64,000 nucleotides of DNA from JAJKIV01 sp036741775 (lineage in GTDB: Bacteria; Gemmatimonadota; Gemmatimonadetes; Gemmatimonadales; Gemmatimonadaceae). Shown in pieces: positions 51,731-59,339 of this stretch. Where the stretch lies: NCBI GenBank assembly GCA_036741775.1, contig DAINRQ010000001.1, positions 1-64,000 of the forward strand, read 5' to 3'. The first letter of the stretch is position 1. Each line of letters starts with the position of its first letter. The notes under the pieces are model-generated. The model did not search any database and was not told the origin of the DNA. It worked only from the letters and a program-made list of their open reading frames with translations. The position numbers were made by a program, and so were the translations under genes.

Positions 51731-52215
51731 TCAGTCCGTGAACGCGATCCGCTCGATCACGGCCCCGCGGTCAGGCGCGTCAAGACGAAAGATAGCGAGC
51801 CCGGGCACGGTTCCGGGGATTGGGAACCGAAGGGCGAGTTGGGCCTCCCGAAGTGCCTCGGCCAACGCGCCGTGGTTGGTCACGCACCCGACGGTCACGT
51901 GAGGACGGTACTCGTGTGCCGATGAGCGGTGCTGGGCCAGGGACCCGAGTAGAGGCCACCGTGCAGTTCACGAAAGCGCTCGTCGAGGTGGGCGGCTATC
52001 GTGTCACCATCATCCTCCAGCCTCGCGCAACCAAGGCCGCCGGGCTTGTTGTCGAGTTCGGCGACGAGCGGCAGCTCGCGTGAGGTGTTCGCCCCCCGCG
52101 AGCGGCGCCGCCCAATCATCGTCCGTTCGCGCGCTTTCTTGAAGCCAAAGTGCTTCCGAACGCATCCGGTGATTCCTCGAGCGCGGCCAGCCGCAACATG
52201 CGGTAAACGCGCCAC
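51731..52215 (-). pseudogene. Frameshifted 2H phosphoesterase-like gene
   Basis: Two reading frames join near 51955. The upstream frame (about 52090-51960) reads LPLVAELDNKPGGLGCARLEDDG and LDERFRELHGG; the downstream frame reads SSAHEYRPHVTVGCVTNHGALAEAL and ends IERIAFTD with a stop at 51731. PHVTVG is the HxTx motif of 2'-5' RNA ligase-like (2H) phosphoesterases, and the helix after it fits. The first HxT motif is not found. It is a broken gene placed just before attC site A. Confidence 0.45.
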
Positions 52216-52294
52216 TCGTCAGGCGCGAGCTTCCGGGCGGCCAGGCTACGCATTGAGACTCCGTTACGCGGCGTCGACTGCAACGCGCATGGAC

Positions 52295-52705
52295 CTACGA
52301 GCCGAGACTGATTCCGTCGCTGCTCGCGATGAGCAGGGCCAATATGGCGAGTACGCCGAGCGTATCACCAACCACCGCGAACGCCGTACGCCTGACGCTC
52401 ACGCGGCGCTCCTCGACCGCCATTACATCCGCCAGGGCCACCGCGACACGTGAATCCGCGGCTGCGTCCGGTGACGCCAGACGCCCCACGACGCTGTCGC
52501 CCTCCACGCGGACGTTATGCAGCGTCACACGGTCAAACGAGGGCGTGCTGAGGCGAATGGCCCCGCCAGGGGCATCCGTGATCGCGCGGGCGATGGGTAC
52601 CGACGTGCTCACAGGCGCCCAGGTCCGACAGCCGGCACCCGCGACCAACGTGATCGCGACGATTCCCGCGCGGGAGGGCAATCGAGCGAGCTGGAAACGA
52701 CGCAC
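52295..52705 (-). CDS. Small lipoprotein of unknown function
   Basis: 136 residues from a GTG at 52705 with no clear ribosome site. N-terminal RRFQLARLPSRAGIVAITLVAGAGC is a lipoprotein signal. The mature part has TDAPGGAIRLSTPSFDRVTL and VEGDSVVGRLASPDA, the pattern of a small beta domain seen in many lipoproteins of this kind, and it ends in a hydrophobic helix (VVGDTLGVLAILALLIASS). Family unknown. Collinear with the other cassette-region genes. Confidence 0.6.
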   Translation of the reverse strand: MRRFQLARLPSRAGIVAITLVAGAGCRTWAPVSTSVPIARAITDAPGGAIRLSTPSFDRVTLHNVRVEGDSVVGRLASPDAAADSRVAVALADVMAVEERRVSVRRTAFAVVGDTLGVLAILALLIASSDGISLGS

Positions 52706-53026
52706 GGAGGGTGCTTGGCGAGGGTAGCGTACGATCGGGTGATTGCCGCCGCACGCCGAACGGCGAGATGCCGGCGAGGTCGACGAGATGCGCGGCTGCA
52801 AACGCCACGCCCGCAAATCGACCGGCAGTTCCAACGAACGTAAGAATGCTGGCGCGTGAGGCTAGCCCGAGGCGCCGTGGTCGACTCGGCGAGCATCGAG
52901 GGCAACCGCCGCCGCCGTTTCGAGCGCGCCGCGATACCCACCTTCGGCGTGACTGGTGACTCCAGTGCGCAGCAGTCGATCGGCCAGCTGGACCACGAGC
53001 CGGGGCGAATCGCCACTCACTGGCCC
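52706..53026. other. 321-bp stretch without a supportable gene
   Basis: One minus-strand frame reads LGLASRASILTFVGTAGRFAGVAFAAAHLVDLAGISPFG, which looks protein-like, and another reads plausible helices near 52900-53010, but no single frame with a start joins them. Possibly a decayed gene. Confidence 0.35.
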
Positions 53027-53410
53027 TCAGCCACAATCGCCGGCGGCGGTGCACAGCAGCCGCGAAAGGTACGAGAGGAGGAACGGCGTGGCCGCGCCAG
53101 CGATCACTCCCAGGAGAACGGCGACGCTACTGGCACGTCGGAGAGAGCAGCCGCGGCGCACCTCCGCGTCGGTCGCGAGCGCGGTCACACCGAGCGGCGC
53201 CAGGAGCACGAGGGCAGCGACCACCGACCGCGTCGTGATCTCCGGGCGCACGACGTACTGTGGCAGGGCGATGCCGAGCCACACGACAGCTAGCGGGAGC
53301 CACGGTCGGCGGCCGCGCCGCGTTGCTCGCCCGACGGCGACCGCGGTCGCGCCGAGGGCCAGTACGAGTGCGATCGACAGAACGAGTAGCGTCACCGGCA
53401 GTGCATACAA
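53027..53410 (-). CDS. Small four-helix membrane protein
   Basis: 127 residues from a TTG at 53410, or 122 from a GTG five codons later (VTLLVLSIALVLALGA). Four hydrophobic segments are visible: about 5-25, 36-55, 62-80 and 95-112, with Arg-rich turns (GRATRRGRRP). The tail LLCTAAGDCG has two cysteines. No family is recognised. It starts about 50 bp after a CGTTAGGT box (53460-53467), as in cassette genes. Confidence 0.6.
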   Translation of the reverse strand: MYALPVTLLVLSIALVLALGATAVAVGRATRRGRRPWLPLAVVWLGIALPQYVVRPEITTRSVVAALVLLAPLGVTALATDAEVRRGCSLRRASSVAVLLGVIAGAATPFLLSYLSRLLCTAAGDCG

Positions 53411-53445
53411 AACACGGACACGGGTTCAATCCGAATCCCTGAAGT

Positions 53446-53631
53446 TCACCTGCAAGGGCACCTAACGAGATGCGGCGGCGCAGCCGACTCGTGGGCCGAC
53501 CGCAGCGCGTCGTCCACGCGGGCCAGGAAGCGGGCGCCCAGGCCCGCTACCCGATCCTCGTACCAGCCGGCAGCTTCCGCGATGTCGACCCGGGCGAGGG
53601 GACGGATGTCCCGCGGCGGGCGCGGCGTCAC
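53446..53631 (-). pseudogene. Truncated ParE/RelE-type toxin
   Basis: 61 codons from a GTG at 53631 that overlaps the antitoxin stop (GTGA). RPLARVDIAEAAGWYEDRVAGLGARFLARVDDAL matches the N-terminal half of ParE-like toxins, which are normally about 95-100 residues. The match ends at HLV, where CGTTAGGT (53460-53467) begins; five unrelated codons then lead to a stop. The catalytic C-terminal strands are missing, so the toxin should be inactive. Confidence 0.65.
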
Positions 53632-53886
53632 GCGCCGCGCCCGCCCCGTCCGCGCTGCTGGAGGCTCGCCTCGATGTATGCGCGCGCTTCCTCCCATGGC
53701 ACCCCCGCCTCCAGGTTCTGCTCGAGGTCGGCCAGCCGGCGATCGAGCTCCCCGCTTCCGGTCATCGGTCAGCGGCAGCTCGGCGTCGATCTCGGCGGGC
53801 TCCAAGCTGTCCCCGAGGTCCTGGGCGAGCGGAATGCGCTCGGCGGCGGTGAGGTGGCCGAAATCGAAGCGGGGGTTCGTGCGCAT
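53628..53886 (-). pseudogene. Frameshifted addiction-module antitoxin
   Basis: From the ATG at 53886 the frame reads FGHLTAAERIPLAQDLGDSLEPAEIDAELPLTDD. Near 53760 the match continues in another frame: GELDRRLADLEQNLEAGVPWEEARAYIEASL, ending at the TGA overlapping the toxin start. Together these are the two halves of the TIGR02574-type addiction module component (PLT..QRAELDRRL..., VPWEEV). The total length is one base off a multiple of three. A broken partner of the truncated toxin. The ATG is 22 bp after a GTTAGGC box. Confidence 0.65.
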
Positions 53887-53908
53887 GGCTGGAATCTGGG
53901 ACCCGGTG

Positions 53909-54029
53909 GCCTAACGAACAAGCGCACTCGGTCGCGGGCTGACGCCCCAGTTCCGCTGCGACCGAGGCATCACCAGTGCGGCGTAGCTGCATCCACGGAT
54001 CGCTCGCCAGCAGCAACGACACGTTAGGC
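53909..54029 (-). repeat. attC-like recombination site D
   Basis: On the minus strand it begins GCCTAACGTGTCGTTGC (54029), has CGGAACTGGGGCGTCAGCC (to 53937) as a degenerate inner end, and a full CGTTAGGC at 53916-53909. The inner form is 93 bp, the outer 121 bp. Stem halves GTTGCTGC and GCAGCGGAAC pair imperfectly. It lies 14 bp after the stop of the gene at 54044 and 22 bp before the antitoxin start, the usual place of attC. Confidence 0.6.
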
Positions 54030-54043
54030 CGCCGCGAGCGGGC

Positions 54044-54760
54044 TTACCTGATGCGGCAATCCGAGGGGTTCCGCACGTGTACCGAGAGGATGCTGTCGAC
54101 GACCATCGAAAACTCGGAGACCCCCATGTGCCCGTACCTCCCCGGTCCCTTCAACATCCCGCGCCAGACGACGAAATAGGTGGGGTTGCCGTACGAGTCG
54201 ACCGGTGCGCCGGGCGGCCACGAAATCCGGCGCCCCGCGCTGGGGGTTAGGTCTGCCCATGCCTTCGGTCGGGAGAGACGTTTCCCTGGGAGCAACGGCG
54301 CTGGCACTCCGAGCGCGCCGTCCGCACACGGGAGGAACGCGCTGGACTCGAACCCCGGTGTCCAATACCCGCGGAACACGCCCCGGCGTTCGGAGTACGC
54401 TGGCTCGACGCAGTGGCCCGACGGCACTCGTACGTCGAGGACGGTTTCCCCGTCGGCGGCGATGTCGATCGTCTGTTGTGTGATTTCAGCGCCGAGCCCC
54501 GTGGCGCTGGGGCAGTGCGCCTCGAACTTCGCGGTGCCGGTCGGCAGTCGATCGAGGCGGTAACGGCCGGCTGAGTCAGTGGGGTTGCGGCCGTAGCACC
54601 CTGCGCACCAGATGGCGACGCGCGCCTCAACCACCGGCGCTCCGGTGGCGCTGTCGGTAACGGTACCTCGCAGGGTACCGCGCGCTTGCCCCGTCAGGCT
54701 CGGCGGGACCGCGGCCAAGACCGCGCCCACGATTGCGATCCGAACGAGATGTCGGGTCAT
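54044..54760 (-). CDS. Secreted protein with carboxypeptidase-regulatory-like domain
   Basis: 238 residues from the ATG at 54760 (MTRHLVRIAIVGAVLAAVPPSLTG|Q, a signal peptide). Residues about 27-120 have GTLRGTVTDSATGAPVVEARVAIWC, SAGRYRLDRLPTG and IDIAADGETVLDVRV, the CarboxypepD_reg beta-sandwich used in surface binding. The C-terminal half has several Trp, Tyr and Cys residues and is not recognised. It is the only gene of its cassette-like interval with an intact frame, and an attC-like site lies 14 bp after the stop. Confidence 0.7.
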   Translation of the reverse strand: MTRHLVRIAIVGAVLAAVPPSLTGQARGTLRGTVTDSATGAPVVEARVAIWCAGCYGRNPTDSAGRYRLDRLPTGTAKFEAHCPSATGLGAEITQQTIDIAADGETVLDVRVPSGHCVEPAYSERRGVFRGYWTPGFESSAFLPCADGALGVPAPLLPGKRLSRPKAWADLTPSAGRRISWPPGAPVDSYGNPTYFVVWRGMLKGPGRYGHMGVSEFSMVVDSILSVHVRNPSDCRIR

Positions 54761-55082
54761 ACCCAAGAGACGTTGCAAGCTCCGACTGGTGCACATCGCC
54801 CATGACGAGCGTCGGTCGGGCAGACGGGACCGCGGGCACTGACTCTGCGGGTAGCCGACCGTCGCGGCGAGCGGCGTCGACGCGCTCCCAAATCAGGACC
54901 TGGGCTCGGGCGGACGCCTCGAGCACCGGCTTAGGGCGGTCATAGCCGGGCAGGGGTTCGAGGTCGCCGAACGCGACCCTGTCCTCCGGGTCGGCGCTCG
55001 GTAGCTCCGTATACCCGATCGGCTCGCCCGATTCAGCACCAAGTATCGCACGATCGGTGTCACAGAGATGAAGTGTGTCGCA
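54761..55082 (-). other. 5'-truncated gene remnant starting at an attC box
   Basis: A minus-strand frame is open from the CGTTAGGC box of site C: LHLCDTDRAILGAESGEPIG, then TELPSADPEDRVAFGDLEPL and LEASARAQVLIWERVDAARR. It has no start codon before a GTG at 54926 and runs on into the next gene's start. It looks like a real protein missing its 5' end, cut at the box. Not identified. Confidence 0.4.
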
Positions 55083-55176
55083 GCCTAACGCCCCAGCTAA
55101 CCTGCGAGCGAGTCCAACAAAATGCGAGCGAAGCGAGCTTCCTCAGTTCGCTCGTCAGGTTCAGCGTACGTTAGGC
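55083..55176 (-). repeat. attC recombination site C (best formed)
   Basis: 94 bp. On the minus strand: R'' GCCTAACG (55176-55169), L'' GCTGAACCTG, an imperfect stem with GAGCGAA/TTCGCTCG, L' CAGGTTAGC, and R' GGGGCGTTAGGC (to 55083). L'' and L' are complementary except for one extra G, the extrahelical base that sets attC polarity, here giving minus orientation. It lies 40 bp after the stop of the glyoxalase-like gene at 55217, whose orientation agrees. Confidence 0.85.
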
Positions 55177-55216
55177 GGCACCGCGTTCCACTCCCGTTGC
55201 GATCGTGAATAGCGGG

Positions 55217-55627
55217 CTAGTTTCGTGCCATGAACATCCATCGATGTCCTTCTAGATCCTCAACTCGATATCGTCGCGCTGGCGGCCCATCCGCGGGCTC
55301 AGACAAGATAGCGGCTCCTGCAGCCTTAACCCGAGCATAGTGCTCATCGACGTCCTCAACATAGACGAGAACACCATCAATGATCCATGGCAGAGCAGAC
55401 CATGAGGCGGCAATCTCGCAGTGGCCACGATGTCGCTTGGGGCCTTCATAGTCCGCCGATGGACTGGCCAACATGATTAGTCCATCCCCGATCGACATTT
55501 CTCCGTGAGAAAGCCTCCCATCGGAAGACGTGAAGCGAGCTGTCTCCGTGAATCCAAACACTTCCGCCAGCCATTCTAGGGCGGCAATGCCGTCCTCATA
55601 GGTCAAGAACGGAACCACGTCCGGCAT
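55217..55627 (-). CDS. VOC/glyoxalase-like protein on a low-GC cassette
   Basis: 136 residues from the ATG at 55627, chosen for AAGGAG 6 nt upstream. VOC fold: MPDVVPFLTYEDGIAALEWLAEVFGF, then MSIGDGLIMLASPS, and VYVEDVDEHYARVKAAGAAIL, ending YRVEDLEGHRWMFM. Members include glyoxalases, dioxygenases and antibiotic-binding proteins; metal ligands are only partly conserved. The gene is visibly AT-richer than its neighbours and uses codons rare elsewhere (AGA, ATA, TTA), indicating recent transfer. It lies between a GTTAGGC box (55704-55710) and attC site C, a complete cassette. Confidence 0.85.
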   Translation of the reverse strand: MPDVVPFLTYEDGIAALEWLAEVFGFTETARFTSSDGRLSHGEMSIGDGLIMLASPSADYEGPKRHRGHCEIAASWSALPWIIDGVLVYVEDVDEHYARVKAAGAAILSEPADGPPARRYRVEDLEGHRWMFMARN

Positions 55628-56040
55628 CTTGTTCTCCTTTCGCCATGCCACGAAGGTTTCGAACACCAAACACGCACGATGGCACTACCGAGCCGGCCGT
55701 GTCGCCTAACTCGGATTCGGTCCTTTGTGCATAACACGATTGGAGCTGCGGCCGAGGACTTGTCCAGCGGCTTCATGCCGCATAAACGGGGTGAGCTGCA
55801 GCCGCCCGAAAGCGCCCTCTAAGTACAGCTCCCACTCCGTGTTCGGAACGGTCATGACACCGCCGCGGATTTAGGCGGCGGCCCTCGCCGCCTAAATCAT
55901 ACACGCCGACTGCCGGCCGAGCTTGCGCCTCAACCCGGGCCTCAACCCCCAACGAACTCCGACTCGCTCCGCGCCAACCCCGCGCCGAAAGGATGGTATC
56001 CGACTCCGACCCCCAGCGCGACACAACGCGACGGCTGCGC
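55628..56040. other. 413-bp stretch with an integron box, a short frame and a hairpin
   Basis: GCCTAAC at 55704-55710 marks the start of the glyoxalase cassette on the minus strand. A 49-codon minus frame (55706-55855, MTVPNTEWELYLEGAFGRLQ) ends in the TAG of that box; it may be a gene remnant. A 31-bp hairpin lies at 55868-55898 and a degenerate REP-like phrase (AAAGGATGGTATCCGACTCC) near 55988. Nothing else is recognised. Confidence 0.45.
55868..55898. repeat. Perfect 13-bp stem hairpin
   Basis: GATTTAGGCGGCG (55868-55880) and CGCCGCCTAAATC (55886-55898) around a 5-nt loop GCCCT. It lies about 140 bp beyond the stop of the gene at 56041 and could end its transcript, although no T-run follows. 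Confidence 0.75.
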
Positions 56041-56421
56041 CTACGTCCCCTCGAGCACGGACAGGAAATTGCCAGCCGGATCCTTGAACCAGGCGATCTT
56101 CGGACCGCCGTCGCGATGGATGCCCTTCGCATCGGTCTTGAGCTCACCCTCCTTGTAGACCTCGAACCGCACACCACGGTCCGCGAGCTCGTCGACTGCG
56201 CGATCGACGTCGTCGACCGGAAAGTTCAGGACGGTGAACGTGGCGGGAGTGTGGTTCGGCTTCTCGTAGACGAGCACTCGCGTGTCATCGGCGAGTCGCA
56301 GCTCGAGCGAGCCCATGGGCGCATCGGCCACGTCCAGTCCGAGCGTCTCCTGATAGAACTTCTTCGCCTTCTGCAGGTCGTTCACGGAGAAGCCCGAGAA
56401 CGGTTTCGCGTGTTCGAACAT
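56041..56421 (-). CDS. VOC/glyoxalase-like protein
   Basis: 126 residues from the ATG at 56421 (GAGGAGGAACCG just upstream). FEHAKPFSGFSVNDLQKAKKFYQETLGLDVAD is the typical VOC start; SLELRLADDTRVLVYEK and FPVDDVDRAVDELADRGVRFEVY follow; it ends IAWFKDPAGNFLSVLEGT with the family's metal-ligand Glu. These proteins bind small molecules through a metal in a paired beta-alpha fold. Substrate unknown. GC content matches the host, unlike the other VOC gene at 55217. Confidence 0.88.
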   Translation of the reverse strand: MFEHAKPFSGFSVNDLQKAKKFYQETLGLDVADAPMGSLELRLADDTRVLVYEKPNHTPATFTVLNFPVDDVDRAVDELADRGVRFEVYKEGELKTDAKGIHRDGGPKIAWFKDPAGNFLSVLEGT

Positions 56422-56657
56422 CGGTTCCTCCTCGCACAGCGGCACGACGATGAATGGAACGGATGGCACCGCACCTCCGCGGTGCACCTCTCAATGTCGC
56501 CAGGCTCACCCCATTCTCCAACAACCTCAGCCAGAGAATTCCGGACCGTTAACCATGGGCTCCCGACACAGGGCAACCTCTTGCTCCTGGGCTGTGCTCC
56601 CCCGCAGGGAGATGGCAGCCCCTGTGGGCACGTGAGCGTCCCCGCTTGGTGCTGACG

Positions 56658-57572
56658 TTAGGCGCTCACCCCGTGCGCGAGCGGCCGCGCAGCTCCAACG
56701 ACCTGCTCGGCGTAGAACCGTCGGATGTGCCTGGCGATGTAGTCGAGATGATCCTCGACCGCGAAGTGCCCGGCATCGAGTCGATGCATCTCCGCGTCCG
56801 GGAGGTCGGTCAGGTAGGCCTCGCCGCCTTCCGGGGTGAAGAAGATGTCCTGCTGCCCCCAGAAGATGAGCGTCCTCGGTTGGCGCTCACGAAGAAACGC
56901 CTGCCACACAGGATAGAGCGGCACGTTCGTGCGATAATCGTAAAACAGATCCAGATTCACACGCGTCGCGTTCGGCCGCTGCATGAATGCAAGGTCCGAC
57001 TCCCAGTTGTCCGGGCTCACGAGCTCGGGCCGCTGAGCCCCGTGCAGATAGATCGTTCTGATGGTGTCCCGCTCGAGAAACGCGCGCAATGGCCGCTCGG
57101 TCTCGGCGGATCGATTGACCCACAGCGCACCCCGAAGGCCGTCCCATGCCGGCGTGAAGCCAACCTCGTACGCGTTCGAGTTCTGGATGATGAGCCACTC
57201 CAGGGCACCAGGATCGCGGCCGACGATCCTGAAGCCGACGGGACCTCCGTAGTCCTGCACGTAGAGGCCGTACCGGTCGAAACCCTTCAGCGCGAGAAAC
57301 CTCTCGATGACCTCGGAGATTCCGTCGAACGTGTAAGCGTACGTCGCCGGGTCCGGCAAGTCGCTGTGCCCGAAGCCCGGATAATCCGGCGCGATCACGT
57401 GAAAGCGATCGGCCAGCGCGCGGATCAGATCGCGATACTGGTGGGACGACGCGGGAAACCCGTGAAGCAGCACGAGCTTGGGACTCGCGGGATGACCGGC
57501 TTCGCGGTACGCGATCTTCAAACCGGCGACGTCGGTGGTTCCGTACGTCACCGGCACGGTGAAGTCTGACAT
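56658..57572 (-). CDS. Alpha/beta hydrolase, haloalkane dehalogenase/epoxide hydrolase-like
   Basis: 304 residues. LVLLHGFPASSHQYRDLI (oxyanion HG), DYPGFGHSDLP, the nucleophile elbow VQDYGGPVGFR with Asp in place of Ser, and the catalytic His in DAGHFAVED. An Asp nucleophile is typical of dehalogenases and epoxide hydrolases, not esterases. Its TAA stop (56658-56660) lies inside GCCTAACG (56663-56656 on the minus strand), as in many integron cassettes where the stop sits in the R'' box, but I find no matching R' partner within 130 bp. Confidence 0.88.
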   Translation of the reverse strand: MSDFTVPVTYGTTDVAGLKIAYREAGHPASPKLVLLHGFPASSHQYRDLIRALADRFHVIAPDYPGFGHSDLPDPATYAYTFDGISEVIERFLALKGFDRYGLYVQDYGGPVGFRIVGRDPGALEWLIIQNSNAYEVGFTPAWDGLRGALWVNRSAETERPLRAFLERDTIRTIYLHGAQRPELVSPDNWESDLAFMQRPNATRVNLDLFYDYRTNVPLYPVWQAFLRERQPRTLIFWGQQDIFFTPEGGEAYLTDLPDAEMHRLDAGHFAVEDHLDYIARHIRRFYAEQVVGAARPLAHGVSA

Positions 57573-57690
57573 GGTTCGGCTCCGGCATTCACCAGGCGGC
57601 CGCGCGCTCCTGGCTCAGTAAGGGGCCTCGACTTCGACGCGACCGCCCCGAGGTAGTGTTCCCTCGTTAGCGGCGCGACCTTCCGAGATC

Positions 57691-57927
57691 TTACCTCGCG
57701 GTGTCGTCGTTCCGCAGATCGCGCAGGGCGGCCAGCAACGCCTCGGTATCCTCGCGACACGCGACGCAGTTCGCGAGATGCGACCGGTACTCGGTGAACC
57801 GGCCGTCGAGCGGCTCACCACGGTCGACCGCGTCACAGTACTCATCGATCACGTCGAGACCGGCGTCGCAGCCGGGATCTCGCTCGGCGTGCCCGAGCAG
57901 GTCGCGGAGAGAAGGTTGGTCAGTCAT
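57691..57927 (-). CDS. Small zinc-finger anti-sigma-like protein
   Basis: 78 residues. YRSHLANCVACREDTEALL is the HxxxCxxC zinc-binding motif of ZAS anti-sigma factors; there is no membrane helix, so it is soluble. Its ATG overlaps the sigma stop (ATGA, 57924-57927). It probably binds and holds the sigma factor encoded just upstream, responding to redox or metal changes through the zinc site. The acidic, short C-terminus lacks a sensor domain. Confidence 0.82.
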   Translation of the reverse strand: MTDQPSLRDLLGHAERDPGCDAGLDVIDEYCDAVDRGEPLDGRFTEYRSHLANCVACREDTEALLAALRDLRNDDTAR

Positions 57928-58547
57928 GCGACGTTGTCCTCGTAGCCGGCGTCCGCCAACGCACGACGAAGCTTGCCGCGCGCGTCGTGCAGCGTCTTGT
58001 AGATCGCGCCGCGCGTGCTGCCGAGCCGCTCGGCGAGCACGTCGATGGGCACGTCGTCCATCGTGACACTCTGGAACACGAGTCGCTGGCGCTCGGTGAG
58101 CTGCTCGCGCACGGCACGGCCGAGAATGGCGAGAACCTCGGCGTTCTGCAGACGCTGGAGCGGTGGCGGAGCGCTGTCGGGGAGGCGATCCCATACCGAG
58201 TCGTCGAGCTCGACCTTGCGGTGCCGCCACGCGTGGCGCCGCAGCACCGACGAGATCTCGAGGATGACAAACTTGCACGCCCACGTAGTGAACCGCGCGG
58301 TGCCGCGATACGTATCGATCTTGGTGAGCACGGCGACGAGCGCATCGTTCGCTGCCTGCACACACAGGTCATCGACTTCTTCGCCACCTCGCTCCGGCAG
58401 GGCGGCACGGCGTCGCGCCGCCTCACCGCGCGCCACGCGCAGGAGCAGAGCGTGCAGTCGCGCGACGGCTGCGCGGTGGTCGTCACCAGGAGCCGTCAGA
58501 TGTCGCACCCACTCCGTGGACTCACGATCCAGATCCAGCGCGTGCAT
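57924..58547 (-). CDS. ECF RNA polymerase sigma factor
   Basis: 207 residues. Region 2: EEVDDLCVQAANDALVAVLTKIDTYRGTARFTTWACKFVILEI, with the -10-binding FTTWACKFV helix. Region 4: LTERQRLVFQSVTMDDVPIDVLAERLGSTRGAIYKTLHDARGKLR, a clear helix-turn-helix. The extra 60 N-terminal residues (LHALLLRVARGEAARR) are longer than in most ECF factors. Operon with the zinc-finger gene. A 12-bp palindrome (AGGCGGCCGCCT) and a GCCTAACG octamer lie upstream, near 58605-58620. Confidence 0.9.
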   Translation of the reverse strand: MHALDLDRESTEWVRHLTAPGDDHRAAVARLHALLLRVARGEAARRRAALPERGGEEVDDLCVQAANDALVAVLTKIDTYRGTARFTTWACKFVILEISSVLRRHAWRHRKVELDDSVWDRLPDSAPPPLQRLQNAEVLAILGRAVREQLTERQRLVFQSVTMDDVPIDVLAERLGSTRGAIYKTLHDARGKLRRALADAGYEDNVA

Positions 58548-58745
58548 GGCTCAAGATGCCTCAGTCTTCACCGGTCTGCCAGTCGTTTACGGCGAGCGCT
58601 GCCTAGGCGGCCGCCTAACGTGGTATCTACGATCGCGCGAACGCGTCACTGTGATACACTACGCTTACCTCGGAGGGAATGGATTGCCCCGCACCCACCT
58701 TCTATCCTGCGGCGTCGTTCACCATTCTTTCTCGGAGGTTCACTG

Positions 58746-59339
58746 ATGGCTTGGTTTCCAATTCACACGATCGAAAGCGCTCCCGAACGCTCGAAGCCTC
58801 TTTTCGTGGCGCTGAAGCAGGCAGTCGGTATGGTGCCCAACCTCGCCGCCGGCATGGCCGAGTCTCCTCAGTTCCTCGAGGGCTTTCTCGCCGTCCGCGA
58901 GATCTACGGGAAGGGCTCGCTATCGGGCGGCGAGATCGAGGTTCTTTCGTTGACTGCCGCGTTCGAGAACGACTGTGCGTGGTGTGTCGCCTTTCACTCG
59001 TTGATGGCTGGCAAGAACGGCGTGCCGGTCGAGATCATCGATGCATTACGCGACGGCCGCTCGCCTGAGGACGCTCGCCTCGGACCCCTGAGTGACTTCG
59101 CGCGCGCCATGGTTCGCGGCCGAGGTGCCGTTGGCGAGGCGGAGCGCGAACGTTTCCACGCCGCCGGATACACGCCCGCCCAGGCCCTGGAAGTGGTGTT
59201 CGGAATGGGGTTTTCGTTGATGGCGAACTACGCTGGGCACCTCGTGAATCCACCGCTGGATCAAGCACTCCAGGCACACGAATGGCATCGCGCGACGCCT
59301 CATTCCGCACACCCCGAACCCGAGCTCACGGCACGATGA
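58746..59339 (+). CDS. AhpD/carboxymuconolactone decarboxylase-like protein
   Basis: 197 residues, GGAGG 8 nt upstream of the ATG. The AhpD-like CxxC motif with following His is present: AAFENDCAWCVAFHSLMAGKNGV. The flanking helices (VGMVPNLAAGMAESPQFLEGFLAV; LSGGEIEVLSLTAAF) match the family of peroxidase-type alkylhydroperoxidases with a redox-active disulfide. It probably reduces organic peroxides or related electrophiles. Overlaps the XRE regulator gene by ATGA, so they form an operon and are likely coregulated. Confidence 0.9.
   Translation: MAWFPIHTIESAPERSKPLFVALKQAVGMVPNLAAGMAESPQFLEGFLAVREIYGKGSLSGGEIEVLSLTAAFENDCAWCVAFHSLMAGKNGVPVEIIDALRDGRSPEDARLGPLSDFARAMVRGRGAVGEAERERFHAAGYTPAQALEVVFGMGFSLMANYAGHLVNPPLDQALQAHEWHRATPHSAHPEPELTAR

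Noticed and set aside
51466..57572. Complete integron
   Set aside because: No tyrosine-recombinase intI gene or attI site is visible; only attC-like sites and cassette-like genes.
58605..58620. GCCTAACG with preceding GCCTAGGCGG as an attC end
   Set aside because: It is a 12-bp palindrome next to the octamer, with no second box at attC distance and genes on both sides in divergent orientation.
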